Source of the DNA: Porphyrobacter sp. AAP82
Lineage (GTDB): Bacteria > Pseudomonadota > Alphaproteobacteria > Sphingomonadales > Sphingomonadaceae
Reading direction: 5' to 3'
Assembly: GCF_000331285.1 (NCBI RefSeq)
Contig: NZ_ANFX01000008.1
Span: 150,799 to 214,798 of the forward strand
Length of the DNA stretch: 64,000 nucleotides
In this document: one piece after another, positions 27,141 to 36,747 of the stretch
Layout: each line of letters opens with the position of its first letter
Numbering within the stretch: the first letter of the stretch is position 1
Translations under genes and position numbers: made by a program
The notes under the pieces: generated by a model
The model's input: the letters and a program-made list of their open reading frames with translations, nothing else
What the model was told of the DNA's origin: nothing
The model's database searches: none

Positions 27141-27473
27141 TCAGTAGATCCGGCGCAGCACCGGCGGGCTGTTTTGCAGGGCGCCGCCTTCGCACAGATA
27201 GTCGATCACCGCAGGGTGCATCGCGCCCTCGAAGGCGACCCCGGCAATCCCCCCTTCGACCCAGGCGATCACCCCGAGCGGGGCGTTGATGCCGCCCACC
27301 TTCATCGTCACCCGGTCGCCCACCTCGGCAAAACCGGGCTTTGCGCGGATCTTGCAGCCGCCTTCGGACAGGTCGACCAGATCGACGAACACCACCCGCG
27401 AGCGCACACGGCTCTTGACCGTCAGGCTCATCGGCCGACGCTCCGAAGCACGAGGGATCGAATTCAGGCTCAT
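27141..27473 (-). CDS. PilZ domain protein
   Basis: 110 residues forming a single PilZ-like beta barrel: basic start RASERRPMSLTVKSRVRSR, then VDLVDLSEGGCKIRAKPGF (the D/NxSxxG part of the c-di-GMP site reads DLSEGG) and VAFEGAMHPAVIDYL. The RxxxR element is loosely matched (SRVRSR), so cyclic di-GMP binding is possible but not sure. It lies between imuB (stop 54 bases upstream) and the rSAM promoter, inside an otherwise SOS-regulated block. Such single-domain PilZ proteins are common in sphingomonads. An inner ATG (MSLTVKSRV) is an alternative start. Confidence 0.75.
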   Translation of the reverse strand: MSLNSIPRASERRPMSLTVKSRVRSRVVFVDLVDLSEGGCKIRAKPGFAEVGDRVTMKVGGINAPLGVIAWVEGGIAGVAFEGAMHPAVIDYLCEGGALQNSPPVLRRIY

Positions 27474-27527
27474 GGTGCCGGCATCGCATAAATGGGTAAA
27501 GGAATGCTGAGTGATGCGGCGCGAAAG

Positions 27528-29294
27528 TCAGGCATAAAGGCCTTGCAGGAACCAGTCGGGCACCCCGCCGCGCCCGTCTCCGGCAAGGCCTGCGCGGTAG
27601 ATCCAGTAGCGCCGCCCGGCCGCATCCTCGATCCGGTAATAGTCGCGCAGCCGCGTGGTGGAGCGTTCGCGCCACCATTCGGGGGCGATGCGTTCGGGCC
27701 CCTCGACCCGCGCCACCTCGCGCACTTGCCCACGCCAGCGGAAGCGCTGGGGGACGCCGTCGGGCGCGGCATGGAGCACCGCGATCGGCTCCGGCCGGTC
27801 GAGCAGCTTGAGCGGGCGGGCGTGAAAGGCGAGCGGATGCTGGCTGGCGGGCACGGGTTCGAGCGGCGGCTGCCAGCTCTGTGCGCGTTCGGGGATGTGG
27901 CTCGCCCGGGCGACCGGGCGGGTGACAGCGCGGGGCCCGAGCCGCACGCCGAGCCGGTCGATGCAGGCGGCAAGCGCGGTGCCGTGGTCTTCGGCTGCGG
28001 CATCGAGATCGGCCTGGGCAAGGTGCAGCGGCTCGCTCCAGCTGGCGCGCAGCTGCACCATCTCGATCCCGAACCCGGCGTCGATATCGTCGAGTCGCGC
28101 CGCGAAGAGCCGGGTGATGTGCGCAGCCTCGCGGGTCGCGGCGGCAAGCTCGATGCGGCGCTGGAGGACCTCGCCGTCGACCCGCCACAGCGCCAGTTCG
28201 AGCCGCCGCGCGCCATGCCCGCGCGCCTCGAGCACGCGCACCATGTCGGCGGCAAGATCGGCAAGCACGGTGTCGAGCGGGGTGCGGTGGCGCAGCGGCT
28301 CCATCAACCGGCGCTGCACCAGCGGCATGGCTCGCGCGATCACCGGCAGCAGCGGTTCGGGCACCTTGCCCAGCAGCTGGTCCAAGCGCAGCAGCGGATT
28401 GGCGGCGGGCGAGTGGCGGTTGCGGAACCGGCGCCGCAGCGCGTCGCGTGCGGCGGCCTCGCGGTCCGCGTCATCCTCCCCCGCCCCGCCGACGCCTGCA
28501 AGCTCGCCCATGCGCTTGATCCCGAGGCGGCGCAGCGCGGTGAGCACGTCATCGTCAAGCCGCAGCGCCGCGACCGGCAGATCGGCGAGCAGGCGCAGCA
28601 TATCCTCCCCGGCACGGGGAGGGGGACCGCGGCCCGCAGGGTCGGGGTGGAGGGGCGAGCGGCGCTGCCCCGATAGACCAGCTTTCGGATCGCGGTCGCT
28701 CGCCCCTCCACCACCTTCGGTGGTCCCTCTCCCCTGAAGGGGAGGAATGATCGCGCCGCCCCGCCCGTAATGCGACAGTGCCCAGGCCGCCCCCGCAGTG
28801 GGCGCGAGCGCAGGCCGGGCGGTAAGGCCGGCCCGGGCGAAGGCGGCGGCGACGTCCGCCAGCAGGCGCTCCTCACCGCCGAACAGATGGGCCGTGCCGG
28901 TGACATCGACCAGCAGGCTGTCGGGCGGATCGAGCGCGCTCCACGGCCCCCAGCGCTGCGCCCACACGGCGAGCTTCTCCAGCGCGGCAAGATCACCGGC
29001 CGGATCGGCGGGAACGGCGGCAAGATCGGGGCACAGCGCGCGCGCGTCGGCCAGCAGCATGCCGGCGCGCGCGCCCGCTGCAAGGCCGGCATCATTGGCG
29101 GCGGTGATGCGGGGGCCGTGCGCGGTCTCGAGGATCAGCGCGGTGGGGGCCCTATCGGCCTCAGGCGTGGACGCGCGCCGCCAGCGATCGACCGACAGTC
29201 GGACGAGCCAGATGGACAAGATCCGGCGCGGCCCCGGACTCCATTGGCTGTGCGAGATCGGGATCGCCGGCAAGGCGCAGGGTTCCGGCGTCAT
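27528..29294 (-). CDS. imuB: ImuB, Y-family polymerase-like mutasome protein
   Basis: 588 residues from an ATG inside the imuA end; a TTG at 29219 (giving SIWLVRLSVDRW directly) is an alternative. The fold is that of Y-family polymerases but the N-terminal strand SIWLVRLSVDRW lacks the acidic catalytic residues, as in known ImuB proteins, which act as an adaptor between ImuA, DnaE2 and the beta clamp. The palm part DSLLVDVTGTAHLFGGEE and the helix-hairpin-helix LTALRRLGIKRMGELAGVGG are visible. Between them residues about 183-231 (IIPPLQGRGTTEGGGGASD... GPPPRAGED) come from a family B palindromic repeat at 28603-28748. Overlap with imuA shows coupling. Confidence 0.88.
   Translation of the reverse strand: MTPEPCALPAIPISHSQWSPGPRRILSIWLVRLSVDRWRRASTPEADRAPTALILETAHGPRITAANDAGLAAGARAGMLLADARALCPDLAAVPADPAGDLAALEKLAVWAQRWGPWSALDPPDSLLVDVTGTAHLFGGEERLLADVAAAFARAGLTARPALAPTAGAAWALSHYGRGGAIIPPLQGRGTTEGGGGASDRDPKAGLSGQRRSPLHPDPAGRGPPPRAGEDMLRLLADLPVAALRLDDDVLTALRRLGIKRMGELAGVGGAGEDDADREAAARDALRRRFRNRHSPAANPLLRLDQLLGKVPEPLLPVIARAMPLVQRRLMEPLRHRTPLDTVLADLAADMVRVLEARGHGARRLELALWRVDGEVLQRRIELAAATREAAHITRLFAARLDDIDAGFGIEMVQLRASWSEPLHLAQADLDAAAEDHGTALAACIDRLGVRLGPRAVTRPVARASHIPERAQSWQPPLEPVPASQHPLAFHARPLKLLDRPEPIAVLHAAPDGVPQRFRWRGQVREVARVEGPERIAPEWWRERSTTRLRDYYRIEDAAGRRYWIYRAGLAGDGRGGVPDWFLQGLYA
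28603..28748. repeat. Palindromic element family B, translated inside imuB
   Basis: Outer arms TCCTCCCCGGCACGGGGAGG and CCCCTGAAGGGGAGGA, inner arms GGTGGAGGGGCGAGC (28646-28660) and GCTCGCCCCTCCACC (28698-28712), the last followed by ACCTTCGGTGGTCC. The whole folds as one long nested palindrome. The imuB frame crosses it with no stop. Related copies are at 53263-53393 and, halved, at 57622-57672. Confidence 0.8.
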
Positions 29295-29940
29295 CGCAGA
29301 GGCTCCATTGACCAGGCGCGTGGCTGCGCGCGCGGAACAGTTCTGCCTGCCAGGTGGCAGGCCCGGGGGCGGCCGCGTCCCAGCGGCCCGGCGCGGAAGG
29401 GGCGGCGCGCGCGCTCCAGCGCATCCGGGCCGAGGAGAGATCGGGCGCGGCATCGAGGCGCACCAGCCACAGCCTGACCCCGTGGCGCTCGGCCGCCAGG
29501 CTGAGCCGGCGCGAGGCGGTGAAGGAGAGCGCGCGCGGATTGCCCGCGATCTCGCCGATCACGCAAGCAAGATCGCGGCACTTGAGGCCTTCCTCGAGCG
29601 CGAAAAGAGCATCCTCGGGCGTGGCGGCGGCAACGTGAATCAGGCGATGGGCGAGGTCTTGCGGCAGGCCCGCAAGGCATGGCCGCCCGCCCTGCCGGAT
29701 CGTCGCGCGGTCCTGCACCCACATGACCTGGCGGGTGTCTTCCCCCTCCCCCGAAACCGCCGCCAGAGCGTCGCGCGCCAGTGCCAGCGCCAGCCCCGCC
29801 CCGCTCGCCTCCCCCGCAGGCGCGAAGATTTCCGAATGGAACGGCTGCGCATTGAGGCCCGGCCGCCAGCGCGGTTCAGGCTGGCCGCACGACAGGACGC
29901 GGGCGGGCGAGGGTTTGGAGAACATGGAGGAACGACTCAT
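29161..29940 (-). CDS. imuA: ImuA, mutasome accessory protein
   Basis: 259 residues, RecA/SulA-related fold typical of ImuA. Recognisable parts are FHSEIFAPAGEASGAGLALALARDAL (near residues 34-59), VMWVQDRATIRQGGRPCLAGL and DLACVIGEIAGNPRALSFTASRRLSLAAERHGVRLWLVR. ImuA brings ImuB and DnaE2 together in error-prone SOS repair. The ATG at 29940 is only two bases from a LexA box and at the predicted transcript start, so a leaderless start, or use of the ATG at 29925 (MFSKPSPARVL), must be considered. imuB overlaps its 3' end. Confidence 0.85.
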   Translation of the reverse strand: MSRSSMFSKPSPARVLSCGQPEPRWRPGLNAQPFHSEIFAPAGEASGAGLALALARDALAAVSGEGEDTRQVMWVQDRATIRQGGRPCLAGLPQDLAHRLIHVAAATPEDALFALEEGLKCRDLACVIGEIAGNPRALSFTASRRLSLAAERHGVRLWLVRLDAAPDLSSARMRWSARAAPSAPGRWDAAAPGPATWQAELFRARSHAPGQWSLCDDAGTLRLAGDPDLAQPMESGAAPDLVHLARPTVGRSLAARVHA

Positions 29941-29942
29941 AT

Positions 29943-29977
29943 GTTCACTTTATGTTCCATAATCGCTCCGCTGGCAA
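29943..29977 (-). promoter_or_regulatory. LexA box and promoter of imuA-imuB
   Basis: GTTC-ACTTTAT-GTTC at 29943-29957 is a perfect LexA site. On the minus strand -35 TTGCCA (29977-29972), 17 bases, -10 CATAAA (29954-29949), overlapped by the box in the same way as at 27063-27095. Confidence 0.8.
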
Positions 29978-30042
29978 TACATGAGGGCGCGGGAAGCGAT
30001 GTGCCTCCCGCGCCCTCCGACGCCTTTCCCGCAGGTCAACGG

Positions 30043-31617
30043 TCAGTCGACCACCGGCCCCGGAAACTCGCCCATATCGGGCGCATCATCCTGCGGATCG
30101 CCGTGCTGGAGGTTCGAGTTGTGGATGCCGTAGATGAAATACAGCGCCACCCCGCCCACCATGTACCAGGCGAAGAAGGTCAGCACATTGAGCGGCACGG
30201 TGTAGATCAGGTAGGCGCAGGACAGGATCCCCAGCACCGGCACGACCGGATAGAGCGGCACCTTGAAGCCGCGCGGCAGCTCGGGCGCGACACGGCGCAG
30301 GTAGATCACCGAAAGGCACACGATCGCAAAGGCCGCCAGCGTTCCGACCGAGGTCATGTCGCCCAGCACGTTGATGTCGAAGAAGCCCGCCGCCACGGCG
30401 GTGACAAGGCCGACCACGAGCGTATTGAGCGCCGGCGTCTGGAAGCGCTTGTTGACCCGGCTGAACACCTTGGGCAGCAGCCCGTCGCGCGCCATGGTGT
30501 AGAAGATGCGCGTCTGCGCATACATCAGCACCAGCACCACGGACGTGAGGCCGATGATCGCGCCGATCTTGATGATCTTGGCAAGCCAGCCCCAGGCCGG
30601 GCCGAAATTGTCGACCACCACCGCGACCGGATCGGGCACGTTCAGGGTGTTGTAAGGCACCAGCAGCGTCATGATCGCGGCAACCAGCATGTAGATCACG
30701 GTGCACACCACAAGGCTGCCGATGATTCCGAAGGGCATGTCCTTGGCCGGATCCTTGGCTTCCTGCCCGGCGGTCGAGACCGCCTCGAAGCCGATATAGG
30801 CGAAGAACACGATCGAGGCGGCGCGCATGATCCCGTCGACCCCGAAGGCGCCCTCGCCCTTGTTGGCGGCGGCATCATAGGGCGGGATGAACGGCACCCA
30901 GTTCTGGGCCATCAGTTCGGGCAGGTTGGCAAGCACGATCGCACCGCCGACGAGGATGAAGGCGGCCAGCACGCTCACCTTGATCGCGACGATCACGTTG
31001 TTGACCTTGGCGCTCTCCGACACGCCCACCACCAGCAGCCCGGCCAGCGCCATGCAGATCAGGAAGGCGGGGAGGTTGAACAGCGTCGTCACCGTCTGGC
31101 CGTCGACCAGCACCGGCGCGCCGTCGCGCATCAGGGTGTAGCCCGCAGGGCCCGTCAATTGCGGCGGGATCTGCAACCCGAAATCGGCAAGCAGGCTCAC
31201 GACATAGCCGCCCCAGCCCACCGCCACCACCGAGGCGGCCAGCCCGTATTCGAGCAGCAGCAGCGCGCCCATGATCCACGCGATGAATTCGCCCAGCGTG
31301 GTATAGCCATAGGTGTAGGCCGAGCCCGACACCGGCAGGGTCGAGCTGAGTTCGGCATAGCACAGGCCCGCAAAGGCGCACACGATCCCGGCGACAACGA
31401 AGCTCAGCAGCACCGCCGGCCCTGCATGGAGCGCCGCCGCACTGCCGGTGCGCACGAAAATGCCCGCCCCGATGATGCAGCCCACGCCCAGCAGCAGCAG
31501 GTTCCACTTGCCGAGCGAGCGCTTCAGCTCGCTCGCCTGGGTCTCGCGCTGGACCTGCGCGATCGATTTGCGCGCGAACATGCGCTGGATGACGGAACGG
31601 TTCGGTTGGCTGGCCAT
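30043..31617 (-). CDS. APC family amino acid permease
   Basis: 524 residues with about 12 membrane segments. The start segment LLLLGVGCIIGAGIFVRTGSAAALHAGPAVLLSF contains the GxG(I/V)F substrate-binding turn of the amino acid-polyamine-organocation superfamily; later helices include AFAGLCYAELSSTLPVSGSAYTYGY and FFAYIGFEAVSTAGQEAKDP. It resembles YfnA/cationic amino acid transporter-type permeases that import amino acids across the inner membrane; the substrate is not clear. AGGGGGA lies seven bases before the chosen ATG, so the upstream start six codons earlier is unlikely. It is a single gene divergent from panB. Confidence 0.88.
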   Translation of the reverse strand: MASQPNRSVIQRMFARKSIAQVQRETQASELKRSLGKWNLLLLGVGCIIGAGIFVRTGSAAALHAGPAVLLSFVVAGIVCAFAGLCYAELSSTLPVSGSAYTYGYTTLGEFIAWIMGALLLLEYGLAASVVAVGWGGYVVSLLADFGLQIPPQLTGPAGYTLMRDGAPVLVDGQTVTTLFNLPAFLICMALAGLLVVGVSESAKVNNVIVAIKVSVLAAFILVGGAIVLANLPELMAQNWVPFIPPYDAAANKGEGAFGVDGIMRAASIVFFAYIGFEAVSTAGQEAKDPAKDMPFGIIGSLVVCTVIYMLVAAIMTLLVPYNTLNVPDPVAVVVDNFGPAWGWLAKIIKIGAIIGLTSVVLVLMYAQTRIFYTMARDGLLPKVFSRVNKRFQTPALNTLVVGLVTAVAAGFFDINVLGDMTSVGTLAAFAIVCLSVIYLRRVAPELPRGFKVPLYPVVPVLGILSCAYLIYTVPLNVLTFFAWYMVGGVALYFIYGIHNSNLQHGDPQDDAPDMGEFPGPVVD

Positions 31618-31813
31618 TAGCAGTTCCCCCTGCACGCCAGCGCAGCGCGCGGCATTACCCGATCAAGAAACATCTGGAATTGCACTCCCACTGATCGCGA
31701 GGCCAATTTCCCCCGCGCGATCGTCACGGCGTCATGCTAGCGCAACATCCACACAAGACAAGCGACAATCGCCGCTCTTTCCCCCGGGGCGCGCAGACGC
31801 TAGACCGCCGCCC

Positions 31814-32686
31814 ATGTCCACAACCTTCCAGCTCGACACGAGCACGAGCCGCGCCAACCCCACACCCGCCCCGATGCGGCGCCTGACCGTGCCCGCGATC
31901 CGCGCGCGCAAGACCGATGGGGTGACCGGCGAACCGCTGGTCATGCTCACCGCCTACACCGCCCGCCAGGCCCAGCTGCTGGATAGCCATTGCGACCTCC
32001 TTCTGGTGGGCGATTCCCTCGGCCAGGTGATCTACGGCCTGCCCTCGACCGTGCCGGTCACGCTCGAGATGATGGCGAACCACGGCGCGGCGGTGGTGCG
32101 CGGATCGTATCATTCGGTGGTGGTCATCGACATGCCTTTCGGCTCCTACGAGGCCTCGCCAAGCCAAGCGTTCCAAAGCGCCGCCTTCCTGATGAAGCAG
32201 ACCGGAGCGGCGGCGGTGAAGCTCGAAGGCGGGGCGGCGATGGCGCCGACAGTCGCCTTCCTCAACAGCCGCGGCATTCCGGTGATGGGGCACGTGGGCC
32301 TCACCCCGCAGGCGGTCAACGTGCTCGGCGGCTACGGCGCGCGGGGCCGCTCGGATGCCGAGGCCGAGAAGATCGTCTCCGACGCCAGGGCATTGGACGA
32401 GGCCGGGGCCTTCGCCATTGTCATCGAGGGCGTGGTCGAAACCATCGCCATCGCCGCCACCAAGGCGGTGGCCTGCCCCACCATCGGCATCGGCGCCTCG
32501 GCGCAGTGCGACGGGCAGGTGCTGGTCACCGAGGACATGCTCGGCATGTTCGAACGCGTGCCGCGCTTCGTGAAGCGCTACGAGGATATCGCCGGGGTGA
32601 TTGACCGCACCGTGGCGAAATATGCCGAGGAAGTGCGCGCCCGCAGCTTCCCCACGGCAGACCAGACCTACCAGCCCAAGGCATAG
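31814..32686 (+). CDS. panB: 3-methyl-2-oxobutanoate hydroxymethyltransferase
   Basis: 290 residues. It transfers a hydroxymethyl group from 5,10-methylene-THF to 2-oxoisovalerate to give ketopantoate, the first step of pantothenate and CoA synthesis. The metal-binding strand LLLVGDSLGQVIYG, the substrate segment VVIDMPFGSYEASPSQAFQSA, VKLEGGAAMAP, GIPVMGHVGLTPQ and PTIGIGASAQCDGQVLVTEDMLG are all intact. An N-terminal extension of about 20 residues (Ser/Thr/Pro rich) precedes the barrel. A repeat copy follows immediately (32705-32808). It shares its substrate, 2-oxoisovalerate, with leuA far upstream; no operon link. Confidence 0.95.
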   Translation: MSTTFQLDTSTSRANPTPAPMRRLTVPAIRARKTDGVTGEPLVMLTAYTARQAQLLDSHCDLLLVGDSLGQVIYGLPSTVPVTLEMMANHGAAVVRGSYHSVVVIDMPFGSYEASPSQAFQSAAFLMKQTGAAAVKLEGGAAMAPTVAFLNSRGIPVMGHVGLTPQAVNVLGGYGARGRSDAEAEKIVSDARALDEAGAFAIVIEGVVETIAIAATKAVACPTIGIGASAQCDGQVLVTEDMLGMFERVPRFVKRYEDIAGVIDRTVAKYAEEVRARSFPTADQTYQPKA

Positions 32687-32704
32687 ACCCCCGTTTTCGA
32701 GGCT

Positions 32705-32808
32705 TCGAAGTTCACGAAGTTCACACCGTGAATTTCGCTTTCCTACAGGTATTTCTCTTTATTCCCAATATCTTCGCGCTGAAAAGCGAAGTTCACACAT
32801 GGCGCGCG
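32705..32808. repeat. Intergenic repeat with GTGTGAACTTCG motifs, copy 2
   Basis: Inverted relative to copy 1 (8116-8216). It begins CGAAGTTCACGAAGTTCACAC (two tandem GAAGTTCAC units, split here by the CGAAGTT repeat) and ends GCGAAGTTCACACATGGCGCG after an AT-rich middle with CCTACAGGTAT. Both copies keep the double unit at one end, a single unit and CATGGCGCG at the other. It lies between panB and the SBF-like transporter gene, which converge. Confidence 0.65.
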
Positions 32809-32901
32809 ATTTGCGCGTTTTCGCGTCCGCTCAACAGGCTGGCCGACAATGTGAAAGAACAGGGGCGATCCTATACTGCCACGGCCGTGTAGGAAACCGC
32901 C

Positions 32902-33879
32902 CTAGCGCACCCCGCCGCGCGCGAGGCGCATCGCCAAGGGTGCCGCCAGCACCAGCTGGGCAAGGTGATAAAGCAGCAGCGGCGCGATCACGAAGCCCGC
33001 GCTCGCGGGCGGGAACAGGATCGCTGCCAGCGGCGCGCCGACCGCGACGCTCTTTTGCGAGCCGGCGAACAGGAACGCGATCCGGTCCCCGCGCGGCAGG
33101 CCCAGCAGGCCGCCCGTCCCCCATGCCGCCGCCAGCGCTGCCGCCAGCATCGCCAGCACCAGCACCACCAGCGCCGCCCAGTCGAAGCCCGAAAGCATCG
33201 TCCCCAGCCCCTGTTCGACCGCGCCCGAGAACGCGACATAGACCGCAATCCCGATCACCGAGCGGTCAAGCCAGGCAGCGGTGGCCTTGTGCGCGATCAG
33301 CCTGTCGATGAAGCGGTCCTGCACCGCCTGTCCGATGGCGAAGGGCAGAACCAGGATCAGGCCGATGCGGATGATCGCCTCGCCGCCGATATCGGCAGCC
33401 CCCACCCCTCCGGCCAGCGCGAAGAGCGGCGCGCTGATCGCGACGCCCGCGATGTTGATGAGGGCCGCGCCCACCACCGCCAGCGCGACATTGCCCTCGG
33501 CAAGGCTGGTGTAGGAGGTAGCCGATTGCACCGTCGAAGGCAGGCAGCCCAGAAACACGAAGCCCAGCGCCACCAGCGGCGGCAGCACCGCGCCCGCGAG
33601 CATCGCGAAGCCCGATCCGAGCAGCGCCATCGCGCCGAACACGAAGATCATCAGCGGCCCGAAATAGCGCCAGTTGGCGAAACCCCGCGCGATCTCGCTG
33701 CGGCGGATGCGCATGCCGTTGACCAGGAACAGCACGAAGATGCCGAGATTGGAAGCCAGGGTGGCGCTGCTGCGCGCATCGCCCGCCGCAGGCAGCACCA
33801 GCGCGAGCGCGGTCGCGATCACCAGCACGGCGATCATCGGGTCTCTGAGGAAGGGGAGGTGTTGCAGGATGCGGGGCAT
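32902..33879 (-). CDS. Bile acid:sodium symporter (SBF-like) family transporter
   Basis: 325 residues with about ten hydrophobic helices, for example PMIAVLVIATALALVLPAAG, NLGIFVLFLVNGMRI and YFGPLMIFVFGAMALLGSGFAMLAG. The motif LGCLPSTVQSATSYTSLAEGNVALAVVGA is typical of the SBF-like branch (YfeH type), with the conserved cores of the BASS fold where sodium binds. Family members move organic anions; the substrate is unknown. The ATG complementary to 33877-33879 is preceded by GGGAGTCC. It lies after the TPR lipoprotein gene on the same strand (39 bases) and may be co-transcribed. Confidence 0.8.
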   Translation of the reverse strand: MPRILQHLPFLRDPMIAVLVIATALALVLPAAGDARSSATLASNLGIFVLFLVNGMRIRRSEIARGFANWRYFGPLMIFVFGAMALLGSGFAMLAGAVLPPLVALGFVFLGCLPSTVQSATSYTSLAEGNVALAVVGAALINIAGVAISAPLFALAGGVGAADIGGEAIIRIGLILVLPFAIGQAVQDRFIDRLIAHKATAAWLDRSVIGIAVYVAFSGAVEQGLGTMLSGFDWAALVVLVLAMLAAALAAAWGTGGLLGLPRGDRIAFLFAGSQKSVAVGAPLAAILFPPASAGFVIAPLLLYHLAQLVLAAPLAMRLARGGVR

Positions 33880-33917
33880 GGACTCCCCGCGTCCCTGCCC
33901 TGTGCGGCAGCGCTTGT

Positions 33918-35382
33918 CTATCGCGCCGTCAGCGCGCGCGGGCGGACCTCGGCAAGCAGGGCGGCGAAACGCTCCGCCTCGCCTGTCTGGCGCAGGCCGC
34001 GCGCGGCGCGCAGGCGCAGGCCGAGCAGCCAAGGATCGTGGCCCGCGCCCAGCACCATCGCATGATCGAGCAGCAGCGCGGTGCGCCGCCAGTCCCCGCG
34101 CGCGGCCTGCTTTTCGGCAAGCGCCACAAGCGCGCTGGCATTCCCGGTCTCGCCCGCGACCTGCCGGGAAAGCAGCATTTCGGCCGCCGCCGGGTTGCCG
34201 TGGCGCGTAAAGGTCCACACCGCCTTGCGGGTGATCGGCCAGGGCCGCCGCGCCTCGGAGGCGAGCACATAGGCCGTAAGCCCCGCGCGCGGATCGCCTG
34301 CGCCCAGCATCGCATCGCCCGCCAACGCGGCGACATCGGCCGATGCCGGAAAGCGTACGCGCAGCGCCAGCGCCTCGGCGCGGCCCCCCGCAGCATTGTC
34401 GTTCCACAAGGCGCGGCGCACCGCATTGGTGGGCTGTGGCAGATTGTCGCGCAGCGCCAGCAGCACCGGGCCGCGCCGGGGCGCATAGGCGCGGGCGAGC
34501 AGCGGCGCGGCGGCAGCGCGGTTGCCGAGCCGTTCGTGCGCGCGCGCAACCAGCATCAGCAGATAGGGCGAGGCTTCGGGCAGGCTTGCCTCCGGGCCGA
34601 AGCGGCGCACCAGTTCGGCATCGCGCCCGCCTTCATAGATCGCCCGGGCGAGCAATTCGCGCACCCGCGCATTGGCGGGCTGGCGGGCGGCGAGCACTTC
34701 GAGCATTGCCGCCGCGCTGTCGGCATTGCCTTCCGCGAGGCTGATCACCGCATCGAGCAGCTGCGCGGCCGGCACGCCCCTTGCGGCCATCCCGCTCTTG
34801 CCCAGCAGGCTGCGGGCGATGGTGAACTGGTGCCCGCGCGCCGCGATCACGGCCTGGACGTAGAGCGCGCGGGGGTCCCCCGGCGCCGCTTCGGCAAGCG
34901 CGCGCGCGGCCTTGAGGCTGGCGCTCGCCTCGCCGGCATCGCCGAGGGTGGCGGCATAATCGGCCAGCGTATCGGGATTGCCGGGATCGGCGGTGCGCGC
35001 GGCTTCGAACCACACCAGCGAATCCGCCGCGCCGTGGGCGTCGCGGACCATCAGCGCCCGCAGGCGCAGCGCGGGCGCGTAATCCGGGCCGAAGGCGAGT
35101 GCGCGGTCGGCGGCCTCCAGCGCGGTCAGGTGCTCACCGCCGCGCAGGCGCAGCCGGGCGATGGCGAGCCACAGGTCGGGGCTTTCCGGCGCGAGGCCCC
35201 GCGCCTCGTCGAGCAGGTGTCCGGCATCGGCGAGCTTGCCGTCGGCCATCGCGGTGTCGGCATCGGCAAGCAGGCGGGTGAAGGCCTCACTGCCCTCCCC
35301 GATCCCGCGATGCGGCCGCTGCGGGGGTGGCTGCGAGCAGGACGCCAGCACCAGCCCCGCCGCCGCAAGCGCAGCAAAGGCG

Positions 35383-35399
<17 letters not shown>
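33918..35399 (-). CDS. TPR-repeat lipoprotein of the XrtA/PEP-CTERM locus
   Basis: 493 residues. The signal ends in lipobox LVLASC, so Cys is likely lipidated. At least eight TPR-like helical pairs follow (for example DADTAMADGKLADAGHLLDEARGLAPESPDLW, SADVAALAGDAMLGAGDP), giving an Ala-rich superhelix. The gene overlaps the prsR end (ATG inside the last codons of prsR; a further in-frame ATG at 35417). In related loci a TPR protein (PrsT) accompanies prsK/prsR and is thought to work in exopolysaccharide export; this one is shorter than PrsT as I know it, so the equivalence is only a guess. Confidence 0.7.

Positions 35400-36746
<1,347 letters not shown>

Positions 36747-36747
<1 letters not shown>

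Noticed and set aside
28798..31620. 940-codon plus-strand frame opposite imuA and the permease
   Set aside because: His/Arg-rich shadow of two recognised minus-strand genes.
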